Positions 14,866-22,269 of a stretch of DNA of 25,562 nucleotides are shown in pieces; positions within the stretch are counted from its first letter, which is position 1; each line of letters begins with the position of its first letter. The stretch is from Chryseosolibacter sp035628595 (lineage in GTDB: Bacteria; Bacteroidota; Bacteroidia; Cytophagales; Cyclobacteriaceae), in contig DASPJN010000128.1 of NCBI GenBank assembly GCA_035628595.1, positions 1 through 25,562 on the forward strand, in the 5' to 3' direction. The position numbers and the translations under genes were made by a program. The notes beneath the pieces were generated by a model, which had not been told where the DNA came from, searched no databases, and saw only the letters and a list, made by a program, of their open reading frames with translations.

Positions 14866-15404
14866 GGGATATTATCGTAAAAGATGATTTTTTTCCACAT
14901 TTTTTAATGTGTCCTGGTTGGTTCAACCAGGTCCCAGCGCTGTTAATTTTCATTTCTTCCATTATCGCTCAGCCGAAGTGTTCGTCAGCCCTTTTCCGAC
15001 CGGTTGTGGCGACGTACCCAGGGATATTCTAGTTCACTGCGACGGCATACATGCACTATCACAGGCTACGACAGTTCGCTGGCACTTAGGTTTATAACGT
15101 CATAAGGCGTATATTTACCAGCCAATTGCGGATACTTTAATTCACTGCCTACTACAACAGAAGTAGTTCATTAATCCTCTCCACAATTATCAAACGGGCA
15201 TAACGCTGCTTTGAATCCGGAAAATTTACCTGGTAAGGTGCCCGATGAAGTCATTGAAAGATCTCTGCTAGTTACCGCTACTTCGTGGCAGGGCCAGTTT
15301 TTGTGTGGCAACGGATGCCATAGACCGGATGTTATTTACTATTAACGGTATACCTATGCGTTCCCGTTATTCGACATTTAAATTATTAAACGAGCAACTA
15401 AATC
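14866..15404. other. Gene-free region upstream of the RpoD-family gene
   Basis: About 540 bases with no supportable coding frame; the open frames here continue out of frame from the 120-aa gene or look like noise. It starts with two neat back-to-back hairpins (14896-14911 and 14913-14931). The remainder, including AT-rich sequence just before 15405, presumably holds the promoter of the sigma-factor gene, but I could not fix a convincing -33/-7 pair. No tRNA or known riboswitch was recognised. Confidence 0.5.
14896..14931. repeat. Two adjacent perfect hairpins
   Basis: CACATT/AATGTG around TTTT (14896-14911) is followed after one base by CCTGGTTG/CAACCAGG around GTT (14913-14931). The second stem is 8 bp and perfect. 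Neither is followed by a T-run on either strand, so a standard intrinsic terminator is not evident. They lie about 30 bases after the stop of the 120-aa gene and may protect its 3' end or belong to a small RNA. Confidence 0.4.
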
Positions 15405-16265
15405 ATGCGTCAACTAAAAATCGCCAAGCAGATAACAAATCGGGAAACACAGTCACTTGATAAATACCTACAGGAGATTGCGAAACTGACGCTGATATCT
15501 GCCGACGAAGAAGCTGAGCTTGCCAGAAGAATCCGCGAAGGCGACACGGCAGCATTGGAGAAACTTACAAAAGCAAACCTTCGCTTTGTTGTGTCTGTAG
15601 CTAAACAATACCAGAATTATGGATTAACGCTCGGCGACCTGATCAACGAGGGGAACCTGGGACTCATAAAAGCTGCGCAACGTTTTGACGAAACACGCGG
15701 ATTCAAATTCATATCGTACGCTGTGTGGTGGATCCGCCAGTCAATCATGCAGGGGCTTGCGGAACAATCGCGTGTTGTGCGGTTGCCACTGAACCGAATA
15801 AGCGCGCTTAACAAAATCCTTAAAACACTTTCGCTTCTAGAGCAGAAGTATCAGCGCGAGCCCTCAACAGAAGAGATCGCTGAGGCTGCAGGGCTTAGCT
15901 CCGTTGAGGTTGAAACGAATCTCAGCGTTTCGGGCAGGCACGTTTCTGTTGATGCGCCATTCAAGCAGGGAGAGGAAGGAACACTTCTCGACGTTTTGTC
16001 TGATGTTGATTATGATTCACCTGATGATAACCTGATCAACGACTCGCTTAAGGCGGAAATTCAACGTGCATTGTCTACACTAACTTCACGTGAAGCCGAT
16101 GTGATCTCGTGTTACTTTGGATTGAACGGAAGCGCACCACTGACACTGGAAGAACTTGGTGACAAGTTTCACCTTACGCGCGAACGCGTACGACAGATAA
16201 AAGAAAAAGCTACGAGGCGGCTTAGAACCGCATCCCGAAGTAAAATCCTTAAGGATTATTTATAA
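15405..16265 (+). CDS. RpoD/SigA-family RNA polymerase sigma factor
   Basis: A 286-residue group 1/2 sigma-70 factor of the short Bacteroidota form, which lacks region 1.1. Region 1.2 begins at SLDKYLQEI. Region 2 carries RFVVSVAKQYQ, GDLINEGNLGLIKAAQRFD and GFKFISYAVWWIRQSIMQGLAEQS. Region 3 follows with the VSVDAPF finger-like segment. Region 4 has STLTSREADVISCYFGLNG and TLEELGDKFHLTRERVRQIKEKATRRLR. Several positions differ from the housekeeping consensus as I remember it (YGLTLGD, CYFGLNGSAPL, end at KDYL without the usual final Gly), so it may be a second, non-essential paralog and not the primary factor. No gene symbol is given for that reason. It stands alone with a long upstream gap and a hairpin downstream. 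Confidence 0.88.
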   Translation: MRQLKIAKQITNRETQSLDKYLQEIAKLTLISADEEAELARRIREGDTAALEKLTKANLRFVVSVAKQYQNYGLTLGDLINEGNLGLIKAAQRFDETRGFKFISYAVWWIRQSIMQGLAEQSRVVRLPLNRISALNKILKTLSLLEQKYQREPSTEEIAEAAGLSSVEVETNLSVSGRHVSVDAPFKQGEEGTLLDVLSDVDYDSPDDNLINDSLKAEIQRALSTLTSREADVISCYFGLNGSAPLTLEELGDKFHLTRERVRQIKEKATRRLRTASRSKILKDYL

Positions 16266-16333
16266 TACAATTTCAGCCGAGATCAGTTCATCCGCTCAGG
16301 ATCAGCAGTATATTGTAAGTGCAAAGATTTGCG

Positions 16334-16366
16334 AACCTGAAAGGCGATTTTCGGGTTGTTTATTAT
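16334..16366 (+). terminator. Probable terminator after the RpoD-family gene
   Basis: AACCTGAAA (16334-16342) pairs with TTTCGGGTT (16349-16357) through nine pairs including one G-U, with a six-base loop, followed by the T-rich GTTTATTATT. It lies between the sigma-factor stop and the ketoacyl-synthase start. Confidence 0.4.
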
Positions 16367-16382
16367 TCCTAAAACCTGATTC

Positions 16383-17453
16383 ATGATTCGAACTACAATC
16401 GCAGCAACCGGGAGCTATATTCCCGAAGTGATAGTTAAAAATGAGGCATTCGAAAACCACCATTTTTACGAAGCGGATGGTTTGAAATTATACCGAAGCA
16501 ACAAAAATATCATTGAGAAGTTTACAGAAATCACCGGCATTCGCGAACGAAGGTACGTTAGCCCTAAACAAATGGCGTCAGATATCGGCTACTATGCCGC
16601 TAAAGATGCACTTGACAGTTCAGGCATAGATGCTGAAACACTTGACTATATCATAGTTGCGCACAACTTCGGCGATGTTAGTCCGGAATCCAATCGTGTG
16701 ACAATGGTTCCCTCGCTTGGCTCCAAGATTAAATCCATGCTGAACATATCCAATCCAGCTTGTGTCGCATACGATATGATCTTCGGCTGTCCGGGATGGA
16801 TCGAAGGTGTGATACAGGCCGACTGCTTTATCCGTTCCGGCCAGGCTAAGCGGTGTCTTGTTATCGGCACTGAAACGTTATCGCGGGTGATTGATCCGCA
16901 TGATCGCGATTCCATGATCTACAGCGATGGCAGCGGGGCTGCAATTGTGGAGGCTTCTGACGATGATACAAAAGGTGTGTTGGCGCATAAATCAAGAACA
17001 TTTGCATCCGGCTACGCAAATTTGCTGCACATGAGTAGTTCCTATTCAGACTACACCTCGGAGAAAGATAGCTTGTTTTTGAAAATGAATGGCCGTAAGG
17101 TTTACGAGTTTGCCCTTAACAACGTTCCAAACATTATTGTAGCCGCTATTGAAAAAGCAGGGCTCACAATTGGTGATATCAGCAAAATACTTGTGCACCA
17201 GGCAAATGATAAGATGGATCAGGCCATTCTCGAACGCGCATTCAAGCTCTGTAACCAGGATGTTATTCCGGAGGGCATTATGCCAATGACAATTGGTTGG
17301 CTTGGCAACAGTTCTGTTGCAACTGTCCCTACGTTGCTTGATCTTATTCTTAAGAAAAAATTGGAAGGTCATACCATCGGGAAGGGTGATAACATTGTCA
17401 TGGCATCCGTTGGTGCCGGCATGAACGTCAACGCACTCGTTTACCGCGCTTAA
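16383..17453 (+). CDS. 3-oxoacyl-ACP synthase III (FabH-like ketoacyl synthase)
   Basis: A 356-residue cytosolic thiolase-fold condensing enzyme. It should join an acyl-CoA or acyl-ACP with malonyl-ACP by decarboxylation. The Cys-His-Asn triad is visible as C136 (FGCPGW), H272 (LVHQANDKM) and N309 (WLGNSSVAT). The C-terminal glycine-rich loop is ASVGAGMN. It is longer than housekeeping FabH (about 320-330 aa), with an extended N-terminal stretch (residues 25-45), and it lacks fab or acpP neighbours. It therefore probably belongs to the Bacteroidota 'KAS III family' paralogs and not the essential FabH; the substrate is unknown. It starts 117 bases after the sigma-factor gene, with a hairpin between. 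A weak hairpin (ATCCG/CGGAT, 17490-17510) with a short T-run lies downstream, before the convergent lipoprotein gene. Confidence 0.87.
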   Translation: MIRTTIAATGSYIPEVIVKNEAFENHHFYEADGLKLYRSNKNIIEKFTEITGIRERRYVSPKQMASDIGYYAAKDALDSSGIDAETLDYIIVAHNFGDVSPESNRVTMVPSLGSKIKSMLNISNPACVAYDMIFGCPGWIEGVIQADCFIRSGQAKRCLVIGTETLSRVIDPHDRDSMIYSDGSGAAIVEASDDDTKGVLAHKSRTFASGYANLLHMSSSYSDYTSEKDSLFLKMNGRKVYEFALNNVPNIIVAAIEKAGLTIGDISKILVHQANDKMDQAILERAFKLCNQDVIPEGIMPMTIGWLGNSSVATVPTLLDLILKKKLEGHTIGKGDNIVMASVGAGMNVNALVYRA

Positions 17454-17582
17454 GACATCACGTCACTTAGCTGCCAAAGTCATTTTATGATCCGCCATTC
17501 TGATTCGGATTTTGGAAAAGGTATGGAACGAAGAATTTCATTCGAAGAAGCTGTTTATCGCGGGTGAAAGACGTACAGAAAA

Positions 17583-18488
17583 TTATTGAAGACGGTACAA
17601 GCCATTTTCCGTGCACGCATAGATCATCTCGTCAATCAATGCAAACCGATTAACGATGGTATTTGAAGGCAGTCCAACGTTAAGTGGCTCCCACTTTTTA
17701 AAGTCGAGATCCGTTGTATAAACGCCGTGATCGCTTCCGCAGTAAAAACTGTTTTTGTGAAAGAAAGCAGCAAAAGTTTTCATCGATGGAAGACCGAAAT
17801 TTTCATGCTTCCATGAATTGTTAGTTTTAACACTGATGCCGCTTCCGTCAGTTGGCGCAACAACGATGTTTTGGGCGAACGCAAGTTGTCCGATTGTCAT
17901 TAGCGGAACACCGGTTTCTCGCTGCCACTCATCGCTCCCGATCAGTGTGTATAATCCTCCTTGTGTTCCGGTGTATAAAACGTCGTTTTCAAAGGACGTT
18001 GACATCACGTATGGCTCTGCGCTCATACCGTTACTTAAATGAATCACGTCATCGGTATTGTTGAGATTAATTTGAAATACACCTGTTCGAGATCCGGCAA
18101 ACAAGTGCGACCCATCCGAGGCGAGGGAGTATGCTCTCGTTTCGGATGGAAGAGCGGCCGTCATATGTTGCCATGTTGTGCCCTGCTCATGACGTACAAA
18201 AATTCCATCACGCGTGCCGGCATACAGATCTCCGTTTATCACTAAGAGCGAGTAGACGAATAGATTTTGCAGTCCTTCATTCGCTGGCACTAATGATTCA
18301 CCGGGCACCGCCATGTAAACGCCTCCGCCTAGCGTTGCGGCAACGACCTTATTGTCCCACGATACAGCTGCCTTCACCTGGTTATTCATGAGACCAACGA
18401 TAGTCCACCCTGATGATGGTTCGGATGATTCGTTACAGGCAAAGAAAACCAGTATCAATAGTATTTTAATGAAATGCTTCATGAGCAA
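17583..18488 (-). CDS. Beta-propeller lipoprotein (two-component-regulator/BNR-like repeats)
   Basis: A 301-residue predicted lipoprotein. The N-terminus has a hydrophobic core and Phe-Phe-Ala-Cys (C18) followed by NESSEPS, which fits a Bacteroidota lipobox. The rest is built of about six to seven repeats of the type 'LYAGTRDGIF', 'LFAGSRTGVFQI', 'LYTGTQGGLYTL', 'FYCGSDHGVYTT', 'IYACTENGLYRL', each giving one blade of a seven-bladed propeller like those of sortilin/BNR or sensor-propeller families. No enzyme motif is seen; it is probably a binding or scaffold protein in the envelope. A second Met two codons later (18482) is an equal start. It is transcribed alone, convergent with the ketoacyl synthase. 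A GGCCGG/CCGGCC inverted repeat (18509-18539) lies just upstream of its start. Confidence 0.78.
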   Translation of the reverse strand: MLMKHFIKILLILVFFACNESSEPSSGWTIVGLMNNQVKAAVSWDNKVVAATLGGGVYMAVPGESLVPANEGLQNLFVYSLLVINGDLYAGTRDGIFVRHEQGTTWQHMTAALPSETRAYSLASDGSHLFAGSRTGVFQINLNNTDDVIHLSNGMSAEPYVMSTSFENDVLYTGTQGGLYTLIGSDEWQRETGVPLMTIGQLAFAQNIVVAPTDGSGISVKTNNSWKHENFGLPSMKTFAAFFHKNSFYCGSDHGVYTTDLDFKKWEPLNVGLPSNTIVNRFALIDEMIYACTENGLYRLQ

Positions 18489-18617
18489 AGATTCTTTAAT
18501 TTATGAAGGGCCGGATCGCCCGTTTCAGGTGAGCCGGCCGGACATGACTGTTGGCGTCTCTTTCACGGCACAATATTCTTCGTGTTTCATCAAAACAATG
18601 TCTCACGTTATTGCAGC

Positions 18618-19166
18618 ATGCCTATGAATGAAATGTTTCCGGCGCTCGGTATACTTTCCAGTATGATCACACCAGCAGTGTTGATTCTTGCCAGTGGCTC
18701 GCTGATCATGACCACATCTCAGCGGCTTGGTCGCGTGATCGAGCGCTTGCGGGTGATCTCACAGGAGTTCATGAAAATTGAGCGAACTGAAGACGCCGCG
18801 TCTGATAACGAAATACAACGAAGAATTCTCTATACGCTTTTACGGAAGAGCGCGCAACGGAGCAAGCTGCTCACGCGGGCGATGATTTTGTTGTATGTCA
18901 GCCTGGGATTGTTTGTCGCTACCAGTCTTGCAATCGGCGTTGTGTCTATCACGCATTTAAAACACACATGGATACCGACAGCCTTTGGGATGGCCGGCGC
19001 CGCCATACTTTTTGCTTCCTCGGGGATCCTGATAATCGAATCTCGTCTCACGTACAGTGTGATTACGCACGAAGTGGACTATGTTATTGAAGCAAGCAAG
19101 CGTATCGCTCCAAAGTCAACTTCGAAAGCACGTAAGAAAAAATGGAAAGCATTGTTCGGCTTGTAG
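18618..19166 (+). CDS. DUF2721 family membrane protein
   Basis: A small inner-membrane protein of 182 residues from the ATG chosen here. The frame is open to an earlier ATG at 18582, but the family begins near MFPALGILSSMITPAVLILASGSLIMTTSQRLGRVIERLR. That is the DUF2721 signature: a first membrane helix followed by an Arg-rich segment. A charged, probably helical cytosolic part (about 45-90) follows. Two more membrane helices come next (ILLYVSLGLFVATSLAIGVVSI and AFGMAGAAILFASSGILIIES), then a basic C-terminus (ARKKKWK). The function of the family is unknown. It is divergent from the propeller lipoprotein gene and lies 54 bases before the phosphoribosyltransferase, with which it may be co-transcribed. 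Confidence 0.82.
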   Translation: MPMNEMFPALGILSSMITPAVLILASGSLIMTTSQRLGRVIERLRVISQEFMKIERTEDAASDNEIQRRILYTLLRKSAQRSKLLTRAMILLYVSLGLFVATSLAIGVVSITHLKHTWIPTAFGMAGAAILFASSGILIIESRLTYSVITHEVDYVIEASKRIAPKSTSKARKKKWKALFGL

Positions 19167-19220
19167 CCGATACCGATGGCACTGTGTTTTTTTAAACGCA
19201 ATTATCTAAACACGACAAAT

Positions 19221-19880
19221 ATGGTTACAACAAAACGCATTTTCGCCGATAGAGCCGAGGCTGGTATTGAGCTGGGTAAACTACTTCAAGGCAAATACAA
19301 AAACAAGAATGCGCTTGTGCTTGGTGTTCCGCGCGGTGGCGTGATCGTCGCTTGCGAGGTGGCTGGCATGTTGAATGCGGAATTGTCGGTTGTGATTACA
19401 AAGAAATTGCCGCACCCGCATCATCATAATCGTGATGTTGGAGCAGTTGCTGAAGATGGATCATTCTTTTCATCGAACGTCAGTGATCTTGACAGGAATC
19501 AGGTTAACCAGATCCATACACAACAGCTCAGAGAAATCGGGAGTCGCGTGCAGACATTCAGGAATGGGAAACCGTTGCCTGCGATGGCGAACAGGGTGGT
19601 CATTATTGTCGATGACGCCATTGCCACGGGCTCGACTATTGTGCCGGTGATCAAATTGTGTCAGAGTAGAAATGCTGCACACGTTATTGTTGCTGCACCT
19701 GTGTCAAGCAGAAGCTATGTCAGCGAAATTAATATGCTCGCAGATGAAGTTGTCATTGCAGCGCAGTGTGCCGACTTCTACGCTGTCGGCCAGTACTACC
19801 AGGATTTCCAGGTCTTATCCGACAGCCATGTTGTGGAAAAGCTTAATCGCTGTCAGCCTGTTTACCGCAGAAGAATCTGA
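19221..19880 (+). CDS. Phosphoribosyltransferase family protein
   Basis: A 219-residue cytosolic protein with the type I phosphoribosyltransferase fold. The PRPP-binding motif VVIIVDDAIATGST is at about residues 126-139, preceded by the N-terminal hood GVPRGGVIVACEVA. It belongs to the group often annotated 'phosphoribosyltransferase' or putative hydrolase/PRT, found in many bacteria apart from purine or pyrimidine operons, so the base substrate cannot be named. A His-rich loop (LPHPHHHNRDVGA) is a typical feature of this group. The ATG at 19221 is preferred to one 45 bases upstream, since the family starts around RIFADRAEAG. It closes the short plus-strand pair with the DUF2721 gene and converges on the acyltransferase gene. 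Confidence 0.85.
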   Translation: MVTTKRIFADRAEAGIELGKLLQGKYKNKNALVLGVPRGGVIVACEVAGMLNAELSVVITKKLPHPHHHNRDVGAVAEDGSFFSSNVSDLDRNQVNQIHTQQLREIGSRVQTFRNGKPLPAMANRVVIIVDDAIATGSTIVPVIKLCQSRNAAHVIVAAPVSSRSYVSEINMLADEVVIAAQCADFYAVGQYYQDFQVLSDSHVVEKLNRCQPVYRRRI

Positions 19881-19896
19881 TCGATCCAAAATATTT

Positions 19897-21111
19897 TTAC
19901 AGATAACTCAACCACCATTTGTCGCGGTTTGTGCGTTTGTACCGATCGTACCAAAGACAGACCGGAAGCAATAACAGCACGAAGGCAATCCAGATAACGT
20001 AAACCGCCCCAAGACTGAATCCATAGCCCTTCAGTTGCGGCGCGTCAGTAACCCATGTATTCAATACCATGTCCGATGCATCAAATCCGGTGAGCATTGC
20101 TGCGATCACCGCCACAAGATGAATGGCATACAAGTGAATTACATAGAAGAATAACGGTACGCGGCCCAATGCAGTAGTATAAGTTTGTATCGTTCCGCGG
20201 ATATTTTCTGTTAGCGCCAACACGATCATCGAAGGACCGAGTGTGATCAGCACATATAACAAGGAAGGAGGATACTTATTTACATTGATGAACGACAGGA
20301 ACGTAAACACAGAAGATGATTTCTCAGACCAGGGGCGCGGATCGCCGTAAACATTCACATATCGCACAACAATAAATGACAGAAGCATGATTGTACCTGT
20401 CATCAGTAAACGCTTCCTGCGTACCAACGCACTAACACCGGGCTGGTACCATGTTCCAAAACAATATCCGAGCACCATGATGCCTGTCCATGGAATGATC
20501 GGATAACCAACGAGCAGCACGCGGTCATTTAACGGAAACGCAGCAAACTCATGTAACATTGCCCAGCCGATGGTTGCAGCGCCGGTACCTTCTACGTGTA
20601 TGCCATCTAGCAGGTTATGTCCCGCGACGAGCAGAATGCCAAGCGCGAAGTTTATTGCAATGGGCAAGTGAACAAGCGCTGCAAGTATGATCATACCAAT
20701 GCCCAGTGCCCAGATTACCTGGAGCACGATGACAGAGAATTCAATATTGAAAAACCATCCGAAGCCCACGACTGAGATTTCAAGAAACACAAGCCATATA
20801 CCACGCGTGAGAAGGAAAATGGAAAGTTGACGGAGGCCTTTCTTTTGTCCGACGAAGAATGCCGACGTACCCGCGAGGAAAACAAAAACAGGCGCGCAAA
20901 AATGTGTGATCCAACGTGTGAAAAAGATCGGCGCGGTTGTATCAGCAAGTCGGAGCGGATCAAAAATATATGCATCGGCATGGAAGTAATCGCGTACATG
21001 ATCGAGGGCCATGATGATCATGACGATACCGCGGAGCAAATCGATTGATTCGATTCGAACGGTGGCGGATTGTTGCGCGAGCGGATCGCGTTGAAGGGTA
21101 GCAGCGAGCAT
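19897..21111 (-). CDS. DUF1624 / heparan-alpha-glucosaminide N-acetyltransferase-like membrane protein
   Basis: A 404-residue polytopic inner-membrane protein with about ten hydrophobic segments. The N-terminal signature is RIESIDLLRGIVMIIMALDH, then VRDYFHADAY. The later segments PAPVFVFLAG-like (CAPVFVFLAGTSAFFVG), PIIPWTGIMVLGYCFG and LGRVPLFFYVIHLYAIHL are characteristic of the DUF1624/HGSNAT-like transmembrane acyltransferase family. The conserved Asp-His in the first loop and the late His (VIHLYAIHL) may be catalytic. Members transfer acyl groups from cytosolic acyl-CoA to glycans or lipids on the other side of the membrane; the acceptor here is unknown. It is a single gene. Confidence 0.85.
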   Translation of the reverse strand: MLAATLQRDPLAQQSATVRIESIDLLRGIVMIIMALDHVRDYFHADAYIFDPLRLADTTAPIFFTRWITHFCAPVFVFLAGTSAFFVGQKKGLRQLSIFLLTRGIWLVFLEISVVGFGWFFNIEFSVIVLQVIWALGIGMIILAALVHLPIAINFALGILLVAGHNLLDGIHVEGTGAATIGWAMLHEFAAFPLNDRVLLVGYPIIPWTGIMVLGYCFGTWYQPGVSALVRRKRLLMTGTIMLLSFIVVRYVNVYGDPRPWSEKSSSVFTFLSFINVNKYPPSLLYVLITLGPSMIVLALTENIRGTIQTYTTALGRVPLFFYVIHLYAIHLVAVIAAMLTGFDASDMVLNTWVTDAPQLKGYGFSLGAVYVIWIAFVLLLLPVCLWYDRYKRTNRDKWWLSYL

Positions 21112-21690
21112 AAAAGAATTTTGATGTAAAGAACGGAAGAACCTGAGCTGGGTTCAACCGGATTCTTGCTGTAGTTAATATATTTCGAAATAAATTAACA
21201 TTTGGTAATGTTCCGGGCGGGGCGGAGGCATTCCGATATCAGATACAACATGCATTACTTCATTTTAAAAATAAGCGTCACAGATCCTGAGCCGCCCGGA
21301 GCATGCGCTGCGGCGAAGGCTTTGCCTGCTGAAGCATTTTGCGAAGGCAGGTATCTCACCCAAGCTTCGAATTTAGGTTTCGATAGCACCCACCCTCACT
21401 TTCTTTGTTTAAGAATTTTTCTTTTCCTTCTTTGTTTCAGGGCACACTGCGTGACCTTCGTGCATACTCCAGGCATACCGAACGCATACTTAAGGAGTGG
21501 ACAAAGAGTGGAGGGAGAGTGGAGGAAGGTGCCGGCGCTGTTGAGGATTGCATGAATACACATCGAGTATTTAACAACCTATCCTGGCTCTTGGCGCCCA
21601 GAACAATACTGCTCACTCATGATTTCATCGGCGTTCACGATTGTAAATTCAATCTTATTGCCTTTCTTCCAAATCTCAATTTCCATCAAA
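21112..21690. other. Gene-free region between the acyltransferase and TonB receptor genes
   Basis: About 580 bases with no frame I can support. It contains a hairpin-rich stretch (AGGC/GCCT around TTT at 21317-21327, overlapping CCTGC/GCAGG at 21325-21351), a pyrimidine-rich segment about 21400-21435, and three 11-bp purine-rich repeats at 21495-21527. A 35-codon minus-strand frame (21579-21686) starts four bases after the receptor stop and reads plausibly, but it is too short to call. The remainder shows nothing recognisable. Confidence 0.45.
21495..21527. repeat. Three tandem 11-bp GAGTGGA repeats
   Basis: GAGTGGACAAA, GAGTGGAGGGA and GAGTGGAGGAA follow one another without gaps. The first seven bases are identical and the spacing is one helical turn. 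A binding site for a repeating DNA-binding protein or a simple-sequence relic are both possible. Confidence 0.5.
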
Positions 21691-22269
21691 CTAAAAACTG
21701 ATCTTGTAACTGATGGTTGGCAACATGCCAAGCTGCGTTGACCTGGTAATCGAGCGTGTGGCATGTACATAATATTCTCCAAGCACGGTCTGGTTGTTTA
21801 AAATGTTCTGCACATCAACTTTCCATTCAGTAGTGATGTGTTTGCGGTTACGTCTTAAGCCGATTGAAAAATCAGTCCTGAAAATATCATCACCCTTTGC
21901 CGAAAAGGGAATCAACTCATCGGTGATCTCGTGCCCTGCAGCAATGGAAGCTTCCAGGTCGATGGGCGAGAAACGCTGGCCGCCTATCAGCACCACCTTG
22001 GTATTCACAAACAAGACCTTGTTCTTCGATACGGTGCCCACCCTGAACTCTTTTCCGCCAATGAGATTCCCAACATAATTATTGTCATACGCCGACTTTC
22101 TTTCAATTCCATCCTGCGCTGTGTAAAGTGACATGAACAAGGAAAGCGTGCTCATGTAGTAAAAACCCTTACTGAAATATCGCTCGAGCGTAAGCTCAAC
22201 GCCATAGTTTCTTCCTGTACCTTCATTCGTCAATTGACGGTTGGTATATCCCTCACTTACGTTGATCAA
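21691..22269 (-). pseudogene. TonB-dependent receptor, 3' fragment after frameshift
   Basis: This frame continues the receptor encoded at 22266-24041. It reads FSLINVSEGYTNRQLTNEGTG and on through beta-barrel strands (NYGVELTLERYFSKGFYYM, FRTDFSIGLRRNRKHITTEWKVDVQNILNNQTV) to the usual receptor ending YKISF. It has no credible start of its own; the first possible start is a TTG inside the barrel. Joined with the upstream part, the protein would be about 785 residues, a normal receptor length. The last strand ends in aromatic Phe as outer-membrane barrels require, so this end is intact and the break is only the single shift near 22270-22285. Confidence 0.8.

Noticed and set aside
14913..14935. 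A GGTTCAACC sequence resembling a tRNA T-loop.
   Set aside because: It sits in the loop and arm of a simple hairpin; no acceptor, D or anticodon stems can be formed around it.
18509..18539. GGCCGG/CCGGCC inverted repeat in the divergent gap before the propeller lipoprotein gene.
   Set aside because: Only six base pairs with a 19-base loop; noted in the gene entry but too weak for a separate regulatory call.
21579..21686. A 35-codon minus-strand frame (MEIEIWKKGNKIEF...) starting just after the TonB receptor stop.
   Set aside because: It reads naturally, but it is too short and has no homology I can name; it may be a remnant or a real tiny gene.
21405..21701. A 98-codon plus-strand frame covering the 11-bp repeats.
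   Set aside because: No family features, it runs into the end of the receptor on the other strand, and its composition is uneven.
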